A DNA stretch of 64,000 nucleotides from S5-A14a sp050908895 (GTDB lineage Bacteria > Bacillota > Clostridia > Peptostreptococcales > Anaerovoracaceae), in NCBI GenBank assembly GCA_050908895.1, contig CP171222.1, positions 62,001 through 126,000 of the forward strand, written 5' to 3'. Shown piece by piece: positions 1-8,845 of this stretch (position 1 is the stretch's first letter; the number at the start of each line of letters is the position of its first letter). A program made the position numbers and the translations under genes. The notes below the pieces were generated by a model. The model had not been told where the DNA came from and ran no database searches. It saw nothing but the letters and a program-made list of their open reading frames with translations.

Positions 1-3000
1 CATTTTTCTAACTAACTTGCCTGCCGAAGTCTTCTTTAGTGGCTCTTTACTTATATCTAAATGTCTAACCCTCAAATCTTTTGGCATATTTTCATTAACA
101 GCATCAATTCCTGCCCACACCAATTCATGGATTGCTTCTTCAGACGGATTATGTCCTAAATCTCCTTCAATTTCCTTAATATCCAGTACAACTTTTGCCG
201 CAAGCCTTCTCTTTCCTGTGTCTTTATTTGTCCACATTCCTATCATAGATTCCCGTATGCATGAAAGACTATTTATTTTGGACTCTAACTCTTCAGGATA
301 AAGAGTGATATTCCCAATTGTAATTCGATTGGCAAGTTCCCCCTTTATGTATAAATAGTCATTTTTATCCATATGACCTACAAACCCTGTGTTTAACCAT
401 CCCTCACTTAGAACTTTTTTCGTTGCCTGCGGATTTTTATAATACCCCTTCATTACAGAATCTCCACGCACCCAAATATCACCATCACCATTTTCATCTT
501 TGCCCCTGATTGCAACACTATATCCCGGTAAAATATGACCGACAGAATTATTTTTTATATCTTTTTCAACATCTGAGTTAGTTGACACAAGAGGGGAGCA
601 CTCAGTTATTCCAAAACCTTGAATTGTAAGAATTCCCATATCTCCTAAAAAATCCAATGTAGCCGGATTAATCATTCCGCTACCGGAAACTATCAGTCTT
701 AAGTTACCTCCGAAATAGTCTTTCATCATTGATTCTAGCTTGTTTGGTAAACTTAATCCAATTTTTTTGAAATATCTATTAAAGGACATAAAGCTCTTAA
801 GTTTCACATCTTTTCCTTTTCTCACTGCTTCTTTCCAAAGGCTACGTCTTAACCCCTCTATAATAGATGGCACAGCCAGCAAAATAGTTGGCTTAACATC
901 TTGCATATTATCTCGCATTTCATCTTTATCGTCACAAAATGCAACTGCTGCCCCCTTATAAAATGGCAGAAAAAGTCCACAAGTTATTTCGTAAGCTAGA
1001 TTCAAAGGTAGTACAGAGAAGAAAACATCCCAGTGATTAATTTTCACAATTGTTGGTGCAGACATGAGATTATCCACAAAGTTCCCCTGACTGATCATAG
1101 CCAGCTTAACATTTCTTGTTTCAAGCCTTTCCCCTGGTATTGCTTGTCTTGACCAATCTTCAACATTAAACAAAACAGCGGTATCTTCAGGGTTCATCCT
1201 CGCATCGATATATTGTCTATCACCTTTAGAAAGCTGTTTTGCCCCTTCTTTCACAAGTTTTGCCAGCTGGTCGTTATCTTTATTGTACTTCTCGAAAGTT
1301 ATAATTTTTTCAACACTTGTCTCTCCTTTAATTTTTTCTATTTTTTCCACATAAGTGTCTTGAATAAAGACTGCCTTGGCTTCAGATTTTATAAGAATAT
1401 TCTTGATATCATCACATACATGACTTTTATCTATAGGAACGGCCACCCCTGCTCCGGACACTATTGCAAGAAAGGCTGTAACCCACTGGGAGCAATTGTC
1501 TCCGATGATGGCTATTTTTTCGCCTTTCATTCCCATATTAATGAGGGCTGTACCCAAGCCATTTACATTCGCCATTAGGTCCTTATAGCTTATTTCCCCA
1601 TAAGGTTGATTCTTTTCGAATTTTTGCATAATAGCTACATTATCAGCATACTTTGCTACGCTGGATTCCATCATCGCTTTTATATTGATAATTGGTCTGG
1701 AATCCCTATATCTAATAACCGGATCTGTATTTATCTGCAACTGACGGACCTTTTCGAGAGCCTGATTTTCTGCCTTTTTCTTTATTTTAACATAATCAAA
1801 AGATGCACCGTCAACCTTGCCTGCACCACTTACCTTAAATCTCTTTATTTTTCCAGTTGTTGTTTTCTCAAAAGCTTCTTTCCGTATATTTATTCGCTTA
1901 ACGTGCTTGTACGGTGGCATCATCCTGTTCACTATGTCCATGTAATCTTTAAATAAATGATATATATCGCTTTCTGTAAGCTCACCGTGTTTTTCTTTGA
2001 GAGCCTCGTAATCAGGATAGATATCTGCTGTAACAGCAACGTTTCCTATTCTTTCATCTTCCACGCCGTGAACCATTACCTCTTCAACCAAATCATTCTC
2101 GCTTATAAGTTGTTCAACTTCTTCTGGGAAAATATTTTTTCCCCCTTTAGTAACGATTACATTTTTCTTTCTTCCCGTAATATAAAGGAACCCGTCTGCA
2201 TCAAAATATCCGTAATCTCCCGTGTAAAGCCAGCCGTTTCTAAGGACTTTACCAGTTTCTTCCTCATCGTCAAAATATCCCAGCATAACAGATGGGCCTC
2301 TAACGATTATTTCACCAATACCGAATTCGTCTTCTTCAACAATTCTCACCTCATGACCTGGCATAGGTTTACCTACCGAGGCTGCTTTGCTGTATCTATC
2401 TTGGTTTACAGCTATTATCGGGGAACATTCTGACATTCCATATCCCTGGATCATAGGCAGTCCCATGGCCTCAAAGTCTTCTATAATTTTAGGATCCGAT
2501 GCTGCTCCTCCTGCAATGAGCAGGTGAATATTGTTTCCCAGCATCTGATGGATAGGTTTAAACATTCTCTGAATAACCTTCTTGCTTTTATAAAGCCCCA
2601 TCTTTCTGGACAGGTCAATGGCTTTTCTGAGTCTTTCCCCTTCACCTCTTCCTTCTGCCTTTCGGAAAATAGATCTATGCATTTTCTCAAAAATTAGTGG
2701 AACCCCAAGAATAATAGATGCCTCAAGCTCTGACAAATTCTTTTGTATATATTTAAATCCCTCTGAAATTGCCACAGTAGCACCTTGGTACAGACATGTT
2801 AAATAAGTGCAGGTCATCTCATAAACATGGTGTACCGGTAATATTGACAAAACAATCTTATCTTCCGGTACAGAAACTAGTTTGGACATGTTCACAACAT
2901 TCGATACGAGGTTTTTATGAGAAATCATTACCCCCTTTGATGCTCCCGTAGTTCCTGATGTAAATAACAAAACAGCCATAACCTCAGGATCTATATTTGC

Positions 3001-3570
3001 ATCTACATATTCTCTTTCGCCCTCACGAACCAGAGTCTTCCCCTCCTCGACAAGTTGTTTGATTGCTAAAATAGAATTTCCTTTATCAGTGATCTGAGTT
3101 TCCTCCGCACTGGTTGAAATAAAATAATCAATTCCCATATCAAGTCCGTCTGTCTTATCGACAAGGTCCATCATGTTTTTCTGAGCACTTTTATCAAAAA
3201 CTATTGCGCTAGCTTTAGAGCGTTTAACAAGGTTTATGATTTCATTGGTCGGAAGATTCCTATCTAACGGCACTATGACACCCACTCCACAAACTGTAGC
3301 AAAATAGGTTAATAGCCAGTTATAACTTGCATTTCCAATAACTGCAATCTTCTTGCCTTTTAATCCCATATCAAAAAATTTGGTTCCAAGGGCATCTACA
3401 TCCTCCCTGAGTTGTCCAAAAGTTATCGGTCTATAGTCGCTTCCCGGAATATCTTTAACCAGATAAGCCGCCTTATCCTTTTTGTCTCTGGCTGTGAGCC
3501 TTAGCATTTCTTTTATATCTGAAACTTCCCGTGTGGGATAGAGAACTCCGTCATATTTTTTGTTGTTCAT
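1..3570 (-). CDS. Tandem long-chain acyl-CoA synthetase (AMP-binding) protein, 3' end outside window
   Basis: An open frame runs from the ATG at 3570 through base 1 with no stop (at least 1190 residues), so the C-terminus is missing. It contains two adenylate-forming (AMP-binding) modules in tandem. Module 1 (about residues 1-585) is canonical: phosphate loop TSGTTG near residue 204, a YGMSECSP motif, YTGD with Asp near 452, GRKKN with Arg near 467, and the C-terminal TTTGKIKR lysine near 574. It should activate fatty acids to acyl-AMP and then acyl-CoA. Module 2 (about 600-1190) aligns along its length and keeps FGITECSP and the SAGKLVR lysine. However, the phosphate loop is replaced by FNVEDWSRQA (near 801), TGD reads TGF, and GRKKN reads GELAN, so it looks catalytically weakened or inactive. 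The linker is in frame, so this is a true fusion. A weak upstream AGGAG-like site supports the start. It is last in the minus-strand housekeeping run here, after maf. The substrate cannot be assigned. Confidence 0.85.
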   Translation of the reverse strand, partial: MNNKKYDGVLYPTREVSDIKEMLRLTARDKKDKAAYLVKDIPGSDYRPITFGQLREDVDALGTKFFDMGLKGKKIAVIGNASYNWLLTYFATVCGVGVIVPLDRNLPTNEIINLVKRSKASAIVFDKSAQKNMMDLVDKTDGLDMGIDYFISTSAEETQITDKGNSILAIKQLVEEGKTLVREGEREYVDANIDPEVMAVLLFTSGTTGASKGVMISHKNLVSNVVNMSKLVSVPEDKIVLSILPVHHVYEMTCTYLTCLYQGATVAISEGFKYIQKNLSELEASIILGVPLIFEKMHRSIFRKAEGRGEGERLRKAIDLSRKMGLYKSKKVIQRMFKPIHQMLGNNIHLLIAGGAASDPKIIEDFEAMGLPMIQGYGMSECSPIIAVNQDRYSKAASVGKPMPGHEVRIVEEDEFGIGEIIVRGPSVMLGYFDDEEETGKVLRNGWLYTGDYGYFDADGFLYITGRKKNVIVTKGGKNIFPEEVEQLISENDLVEEVMVHGVEDERIGNVAVTADIYPDYEALKEKHGELTESDIYHLFKDYMDIVNRMMPPYKHVKRINIRKEAFEKTTTGKIKRFKVSGAGKVDGASFDYVKIKKKAENQALEKVRQLQINTDPVIRYRDSRPIINIKAMMESSVAKYADNVAIMQKFEKNQPYGEISYKDLMANVNGLGTALINMGMKGEKIAIIGDNCSQWVTAFLAIVSGAGVAVPIDKSHVCDDIKNILIKSEAKAVFIQDTYVEKIEKIKGETSVEKIITFEKYNKDNDQLAKLVKEGAKQLSKGDRQYIDARMNPEDTAVLFNVEDWSRQAIPGERLETRNVKLAMISQGNFVDNLMSAPTIVKINHWDVFFSVLPLNLAYEITCGLFLPFYKGAAVAFCDDKDEMRDNMQDVKPTILLAVPSIIEGLRRSLWKEAVRKGKDVKLKSFMSFNRYFKKIGLSLPNKLESMMKDYFGGNLRLIVSGSGMINPATLDFLGDMGILTIQGFGITECSPLVSTNSDVEKDIKNNSVGHILPGYSVAIRGKDENGDGDIWVRGDSVMKGYYKNPQATKKVLSEGWLNTGFVGHMDKNDYLYIKGELANRITIGNITLYPEELESKINSLSCIRESMIGMWTNKDTGKRRLAAKVVLDIKEIEGDLGHNPSEEAIHELVWAGIDAVNENMPKDLRVRHLDISKEPLKKTSAGKLVRKM

Positions 3571-3709
3571 CTATTATCTCCTCATTTTTTTTATCCACTT
3601 GAGTATAACATTTTTCAAAATTTTTAGCAATTTTAATGATGTCAAAATTCGCTATCAACATTTAACTAAATACATTGATTTCTATGTTAAATTTGCTTTC
3701 ACAGATTAG
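3571..3709. other. Short intergenic gap, nothing recognised
   Basis: AT-rich spacer between maf and the acyl-CoA synthetase. I see no convincing hairpin, promoter or small ORF. The synthetase may be read from its own weak promoter here or by readthrough from maf. Confidence 0.4.
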
Positions 3710-4420
3710 CTATTCTGATTGCAAAAGTTCTTTGATCTTCTTATAAGGGAGTCCTATAACATTTTCATAATCACCCTCATAGGATTTTATATGCTTAGCA
3801 AAAGCACCCTGTATTGCATACCCACCTGCTTTATCATAAGGTTCGTCTAAATTTATATACTCTTCAATCTCTTCTTTTGTCATAGGTTTACACATTACAC
3901 TTGTTGCATCTGAGAATTGTTTGATTTCCCATAATTTCTCCCTTGCTGCACCTTGTACATCGCAGTTTTCACTACTGATTTCAATTATTGCAACTCCCGT
4001 TATAACTTTGTGTGCACCACCTTGAAGTAATTTTATCATTCTATATGCATCGCCTCTATCCTTTGGTTTGCCAAGTTTTTCTCCTTTGAAAACCATAGTA
4101 TCTGCCCCAATAACAATTATTCTCTGCTTTTGACTTAACAAAATACCTGCCCCTCTCAGTTTTTCGTCAAAGCTGTGGTCGCATATTCTTCTTGCGATAT
4201 CTTTTGCCTTCAGTAAAGCTAGATATTCCACCGCATTTCGGTCTATTTCTTCCTGTATTTCCTCTGGCAATCCAGTCTGAGATAGGTGAGGTGGTAAAAT
4301 TTCTTCAACGTTTGAAGGTATAATTATAGGCGATATACCATGGTTCATTAATATTTCTTTTCTTCGTGGCGATCCTGAGGCTAAGATAATTTTTTTCTTT
4401 TCAATCATCGATTTTTCCAT
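3710..4420 (-). CDS. maf: Maf-family nucleotide pyrophosphatase
   Basis: A 236-residue Maf/YhdE-type protein. The family hydrolyses non-canonical or modified nucleoside triphosphates (dTTP/UTP or methylated NTPs) in the cytoplasm, and Maf was first described as a septum-formation inhibitor. Visible motifs are ASGSPRRKEIL near the N-terminus, GADTMV, KPKDRGDAY and the late GGYAIQGAFA stretch with the downstream VIGLP. It is about 40 residues longer than the usual 190-200, with extra charged segments after the N-terminal motif and before GADTMV. I chose the ATG at 4420 because GAGGA lies just upstream with good spacing. The longer frame from 4486 adds 22 residues with no family similarity. It follows deoD on the same strand, both nucleotide-related. 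Confidence 0.88.
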   Translation of the reverse strand: MEKSMIEKKKIILASGSPRRKEILMNHGISPIIIPSNVEEILPPHLSQTGLPEEIQEEIDRNAVEYLALLKAKDIARRICDHSFDEKLRGAGILLSQKQRIIVIGADTMVFKGEKLGKPKDRGDAYRMIKLLQGGAHKVITGVAIIEISSENCDVQGAAREKLWEIKQFSDATSVMCKPMTKEEIEEYINLDEPYDKAGGYAIQGAFAKHIKSYEGDYENVIGLPYKKIKELLQSE

Positions 4421-4511
4421 TGATTCTTCCTCATAAACTAAATATAGCAAAAATGGATTTCCCCATTGAGTAATAGGAAAATCCACCTTTAAACTTATTG
4501 ATATTACTTGA

Positions 4512-4531
4512 AAATCGCTTATTTGCGATTT
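4512..4531 (-). terminator. Weak hairpin after deoD
   Basis: AAATCGC pairs with GCGATTT around a 6-nt loop, about 40 nt after the deoD stop, and is followed by TTC rather than a long U-run. A second 6-bp stem (CTAATT/AATTAG) lies just before it. Either may act as a leaky terminator before maf. Confidence 0.35.
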
Positions 4532-4569
4532 ATAACTAATTCTGCCAATTAGTAGCCTAGTGGGTTAGA

Positions 4570-5277
4570 CTAAGCAATCTCTAAAGCAATTTCCATCATT
4601 TGAGTGAAGCTGGTCTGTCTTTCTTCTGCTGTGCATGCCTCTCCAGTAAATGGATTATCTGAAATTGTGCATATACAAAGAGCATTCTTTCCAGCTGCCG
4701 CCGCTTCCATGTACAGGGCTGCCGCTTCCATTTCTACAGCAAGTACACCCATCTCCTGCCACTTGCCTAGAGGTCTTGATGGATCATAGAATGTATCAGA
4801 TGAATAAATATTACCCACATGTGGAGTTATGCCTTTTTCAATCGCGGCAGCTTCTGCCTTTTTTAAAAGCTCGTAGCTTGCAATTGGTGCATAAGTTCCC
4901 GGAAGCTCAAACTGAGCTGAATAGTTGGAATTAGTACAGCATGCTGCACCTAGAACAATGTCTCTAACCTTCACATCTTTTCCTACAGCTCCAGCTGAGC
5001 CTACTCTGATAATATTTTTAACATCGTAGAAATTAAAAAGTTCATGAGAGTATATACCGATAGCTGGCATTCCCATGCCTGAAGCCATCACAGAAACTCT
5101 TTTTCCCTTATATGTTCCTGTATAACCGTTAACGCCTCTAACATTGTTAACAAGCACTGGATTTTCCAGGAATGTCTCAGCTATAAACTTCGCTCTTAGT
5201 GGATCTCCTGGCATTAAGACAGTCTCAGCAAAGTCCTCTTTTTTTGCTGTTATATGTGGTGTTGGAATATTGCTCAT
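4570..5277 (-). CDS. deoD: Purine-nucleoside phosphorylase, DeoD type
   Basis: A 235-residue protein of the PNP/UDP phosphorylase family, the normal length for hexameric DeoD. It splits purine ribo- and deoxyribonucleosides with phosphate to give the base and (deoxy)ribose-1-phosphate for salvage. The start MSNIPTPHITAKK, the phosphate-site stretch VLMPGDPLRAKF, the segment IIRVGSAGAVG, the ribose-binding region VEMEAAALY and the late TISDNPFTGE stretch with its conserved Asp are all present. The ATG at 5277 matches the conserved N-terminus, although the ribosome-binding site (CAAGGT) is weak. It lies downstream of tRNA-Thr and upstream of maf, possibly on the tRNA transcript. Confidence 0.95.
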   Translation of the reverse strand: MSNIPTPHITAKKEDFAETVLMPGDPLRAKFIAETFLENPVLVNNVRGVNGYTGTYKGKRVSVMASGMGMPAIGIYSHELFNFYDVKNIIRVGSAGAVGKDVKVRDIVLGAACCTNSNYSAQFELPGTYAPIASYELLKKAEAAAIEKGITPHVGNIYSSDTFYDPSRPLGKWQEMGVLAVEMEAAALYMEAAAAGKNALCICTISDNPFTGEACTAEERQTSFTQMMEIALEIA

Positions 5278-5371
5278 ATTTATACCTTGTATAATGAATG
5301 CCTAGAGAAATTCACTACACATTTCCCTTTCTTAGAAATTGATTCTATATCTCTTAAAACAAATAGTAAAT

Positions 5372-5447
5372 TGGAGCTCCCGACCGGGCTTGAACCAGCG
5401 ACCTGCTCGTTACGAATGAGCTGCTCTACCAACTGAGCTACGGAAGC
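5372..5447 (-). tRNA. tRNA-Thr, anticodon CGU, CCA encoded
   Basis: The complement folds as a cloverleaf. Acceptor GCTTCCG pairs with CGGGAGC; the D arm is GCTC/GAGC; the anticodon loop TTCGTAA reads codon ACG; the T loop is TTCAAGC; and the 3' CCA is encoded. The last anticodon-stem pair (31-39) is an A-C mismatch. It lies between addB and deoD. Confidence 0.93.
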
Positions 5448-5460
5448 ACCTTATCTGTCT

Positions 5461-5489
5461 ATTTTAAATTTTTTCTTCTTTTATGTCAA
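5461..5489 (-). promoter_or_regulatory. Promoter of tRNA-Thr
   Basis: On the minus strand TTGACA (5489-5484) is followed after 17 bases by TAAAAT (5466-5461), 14 bases before the mature tRNA 5' end. This is close to the sigma-A consensus. It may also feed deoD. Confidence 0.75.
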
Positions 5490-5501
5490 GATGACATGTG
5501 T

Positions 5502-8500
5502 TTAACCACAGGTCACCTTCTTTAATGCGCTATTATACCTACAAATATCGCCGTAGTCACAATACTTACAAGGATCATTATTTTCGTCAATTTTCATAGG
5601 GCTTATACTTACATCACCCATTAGGATTTCTCTACACAAGCTTTCTAACTTTTCTTTTATTATCCCCTTAAGCTCATTGAAAGTTTTTTGATCGATTATC
5701 GATTCGTTCTCTTTCTTTCTTCCTTTTTTCTTAATATACTCTTTACCTATATTTTCTGCAACTATTTCTATAGTAGTTCCATCAAATTGAAATTCCTTAG
5801 GTCTAGGCCCCTTTTCATCAATTTCGTCTCTTACCTTTACGTAAAAAACACCGACTCCTTCAGGTGCCTCTTCCCAATCCCCATATTGATTTTCAATTGC
5901 ATTTATATAGGTAAAAAGCTGCAAAGAATAACCTTCTCTAACTAGTTTTTCTGAAAATTGATCCTGTCCCGTTTTATAATCTACGACTGTAAAAAATTCT
6001 CCATCTGGGGTTTCAACAAAGTCAACTCTATCAACAATTCCCTTAATTCTAATATCCGGCATATCTTCAAAGTTATATTCACCGATTTCGCCCTTTAGTA
6101 TTTCCTTAGGAAAAGAAAGCTTAAATTTCACTTCATAGCTGCTTTTACTAACCTTACTTTCATTTCTGAAATCTCTAAGCTCCTTACAGACTCTGCTTGC
6201 CAAAGCTTTAAGTCTGGCAGTAATATACCTAGCCTCTCCATCAATAGGGAAGTTTTTTTCTACTTCATTCTCCAGATAGTCCTTTACAATTGAATCTATT
6301 TTATCTTCAACGAGACTATCAGACATTTCTCCCCAAAGGGAATTTTCATCAGCCCATCTACCAAAGTCCTCCATAATTTTATGGATGAAGGTTCCAACAT
6401 CATTTCCTTTGAACCCCGCTATTTCTTCCTCAATTGGTTTAATCCCATAGTTTACAAAATACTTATATGGGCATCTACTGAATTGCTCCAATTTAGAAGG
6501 TGACAGTCCAATACTTTCCCCTCCATTGCTATACAGGGATTTCACCAGCTCTGGCGACAAGACTTCCGGTTCATAGATAAAGTTTCTAATTTTTTTTATA
6601 GCCTCAGCATCTTTTGAATAACTCAATTCTTGTCTTGATAGCCATTCCTCACCGGCAGCAAGAGCCTCTGGTAAATTCACATTTTTATTCCTTGTCGCAT
6701 AAGCCTTTGCTAAGTGAATCAACGTGGATTTAGGCGTTTCAACTATGTAGCCGGCTTTCGTTATTTCATCTAAGTCTTCTATATCATCCTCATACATGGC
6801 TTTAATTTCTCCCACCAATTCTGAAGGGAGCTGTTTATCCCCTTTGATATCGCTAACGATATAGCTAATCCAAAGCTCTTCTGTGGCCTTGCACAAGTTC
6901 CTATAAATTGCTAAATTTTCCTCGTTCTGAAGATTTTTCCATTTAGCTCCAAAGCCTTTTCCATTTTCCGATGCAGTGTCCTCTATTCTGGAAATTTCAT
7001 AACTTGAAAAGATTCCTTCGTCTTTGGATGATTTAGGAATCAATCCCTCATTCATACCTATGACTAAGACTGCTTTTACTGGTGCCGTACGGGTTCTCTG
7101 CATTGAACCTAAAAGCAAATCGTCTATCGACGATGGTAGCTCCCCAATTTTTAAAGCCTCAAATCCGACCTCGAGACTCTCAAGAAAAATTTCTGGGTCA
7201 AAAGCTTCTTCACCGATTAGATTAACAAGCTGATCCAAAACGCCAAGAATTCCCTTCCATAGCGGACCATCCTCTATTTGGCCTGATATGGCTATTTTTT
7301 CTACAAAGTCAAAATACTTCGATGCAAACTCAGCCATGGAGTTATTATTTTTTTTGCATTCATTTATAACCTCTTCTAATTTTATAAATGGTTCCATAGC
7401 TTTCTCTCTCATAAGATTTAATTCCGTCAGATCTACCGGATTCTTCCTATCTGCTTCTCCATATTTAAATGGCAACTTCCACATGCTGCCGCGAATTTTA
7501 TACCTTATTGCATAGTTTTCCAGTTTATCGGATTCTTCTCCATCAGTTTCCAGTTCTGAATATGGATTCTTAATTGCATTTATTACATGAAAAGATGAAA
7601 ATTTTGAGGTTACAACTTTTAAGCAGGACAAAATATATCTGACAAAAGAATCATGGGTCACAGGTTTTCTATCGTCTATAAATAATTGCAAGTCATAGTC
7701 CTTGAAAATCCTTTTCAATAAAGATATTCTCTTCCCCTCATCATTGCAGATTATAACCATATCTCTCATTCTATATCCTTTCTCCCTCATCAGATATCGA
7801 ATATGGCTTGCACAAGATTCGGCCTCGTTAAAGACGTTAGCAGATTTTATTATTTTAATATTTTTGCACTCACCTTGATATTTCTTAGGGTTTAGTGCAA
7901 ATAAGCCTTCTTCCAATTTTGCTAAATCAGAAAATTTTTCAATGAGATATTGATCATCAATTCTGTTGATAAATATTTCATCGTCTATTAGCGATGCAAT
8001 TTCTCTAAGCTTAAAAATAATCTGTTCTCCTGCCTTAAACAGATTCTCTCTATCCCCTCTTTCATGACTTAAAACAAAATTAAGTTCTGCCTTCATAGCG
8101 TCACTCTTAGCCTTGTTCGAAAGAGCGCTTATCATTTCATACAATCTCCCCGAAAAGCTATCAAATCCATAAAACCAAAAATCTTTTCCTGACAGTTTTT
8201 CGGAGGTGGCTATTTTGTCCGTAACAAAACTTATATAATCCTCGCTGTCAGTAAACTTGCCTTTTAGTTCTTCTTCATAAGCCTCTAAAATCATCCCCAT
8301 ATCATGGAGTTTTGAGGAAATTACTTGATCTTTTTCTTCCAGTTCAAGAGATAGAGCGATCAACTGCTTGGAAGTCACGTTTTCAAGTTTCATTTGGGAG
8401 ATGAAATCCCCTACCATGGACGCAAAATTTTTACTCTTTATTTGACTGCCGAAAACCTTAAAAGTCTTGTAGTCTATTTGACGCAATACTTTTGCTATAA

Positions 8501-8822
8501 TAATCTCTCTTCCTGCCCTATCTACAAAGACAGTTTTTAATCCTCCCTGCTCTGATAACAGTAGGTTTGCCAGTCTAGAAAAGGACAAAATATCCACATC
8601 TAAAAGGCTAATTGCCTCCGAAGTGATATAGGTTCCAGTAGTTTCTCCACAACTTCCACGTAAGCTTTGATGTTCTGCAGCATATCTGAGAGCCTGTTTT
8701 TCAGCTTCAAGGCCATATTGATCGGGAACAATTACAATTGCAGGTCTTCTACCATTGAAAATTTTATCATAAATAAATTGTTCTCTATTTAAATTTTCTC
8801 TTCCATAAAAAACATTAATCAT
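5502..8822 (-). CDS. addB: ATP-dependent helicase/nuclease subunit B (AddB)
   Basis: A 1106-residue AddB, the partner of AddA in the AddAB helicase-nuclease that resects double-strand breaks for RecA. The N-terminal half is an inactivated helicase-like fold (VPDQYGLEAEKQ early). The C-terminal quarter is a RecB-type PD-(D/E)XK nuclease: VDRVDF, then VVDYKTGQDQ, then GYSLQLFTY. It is flanked by the iron-sulfur cysteines SRCPYKYF and DPCKYCDYGDIC, so the nuclease should be active. The usual N-terminal Walker A of Firmicute AddB (GRxGSGKT) reads GRENLNRE here, so nucleotide binding is probably lost. The gene follows tex by 23 bases. addA is not next to it, unlike in most Firmicutes, and must lie elsewhere. 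The ATG at 8822 gives the conserved start. Confidence 0.93.
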   Translation of the reverse strand: MINVFYGRENLNREQFIYDKIFNGRRPAIVIVPDQYGLEAEKQALRYAAEHQSLRGSCGETTGTYITSEAISLLDVDILSFSRLANLLLSEQGGLKTVFVDRAGREIIIAKVLRQIDYKTFKVFGSQIKSKNFASMVGDFISQMKLENVTSKQLIALSLELEEKDQVISSKLHDMGMILEAYEEELKGKFTDSEDYISFVTDKIATSEKLSGKDFWFYGFDSFSGRLYEMISALSNKAKSDAMKAELNFVLSHERGDRENLFKAGEQIIFKLREIASLIDDEIFINRIDDQYLIEKFSDLAKLEEGLFALNPKKYQGECKNIKIIKSANVFNEAESCASHIRYLMREKGYRMRDMVIICNDEGKRISLLKRIFKDYDLQLFIDDRKPVTHDSFVRYILSCLKVVTSKFSSFHVINAIKNPYSELETDGEESDKLENYAIRYKIRGSMWKLPFKYGEADRKNPVDLTELNLMREKAMEPFIKLEEVINECKKNNNSMAEFASKYFDFVEKIAISGQIEDGPLWKGILGVLDQLVNLIGEEAFDPEIFLESLEVGFEALKIGELPSSIDDLLLGSMQRTRTAPVKAVLVIGMNEGLIPKSSKDEGIFSSYEISRIEDTASENGKGFGAKWKNLQNEENLAIYRNLCKATEELWISYIVSDIKGDKQLPSELVGEIKAMYEDDIEDLDEITKAGYIVETPKSTLIHLAKAYATRNKNVNLPEALAAGEEWLSRQELSYSKDAEAIKKIRNFIYEPEVLSPELVKSLYSNGGESIGLSPSKLEQFSRCPYKYFVNYGIKPIEEEIAGFKGNDVGTFIHKIMEDFGRWADENSLWGEMSDSLVEDKIDSIVKDYLENEVEKNFPIDGEARYITARLKALASRVCKELRDFRNESKVSKSSYEVKFKLSFPKEILKGEIGEYNFEDMPDIRIKGIVDRVDFVETPDGEFFTVVDYKTGQDQFSEKLVREGYSLQLFTYINAIENQYGDWEEAPEGVGVFYVKVRDEIDEKGPRPKEFQFDGTTIEIVAENIGKEYIKKKGRKKENESIIDQKTFNELKGIIKEKLESLCREILMGDVSISPMKIDENNDPCKYCDYGDICRYNSALKKVTCG

Positions 8823-8845
8823 TTCGTTCCCTTTTCGAATTCAAT

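Noticed and set aside
1213..2433. Three plus-strand open frames of 116-158 codons
   Set aside because: They are mirror frames of the acyl-CoA synthetase with no start context or protein-like composition.
4421..4486. N-terminal extension of Maf
   Set aside because: No ribosome-binding site for the upstream start and no similarity to the family; GAGGA supports 4420.
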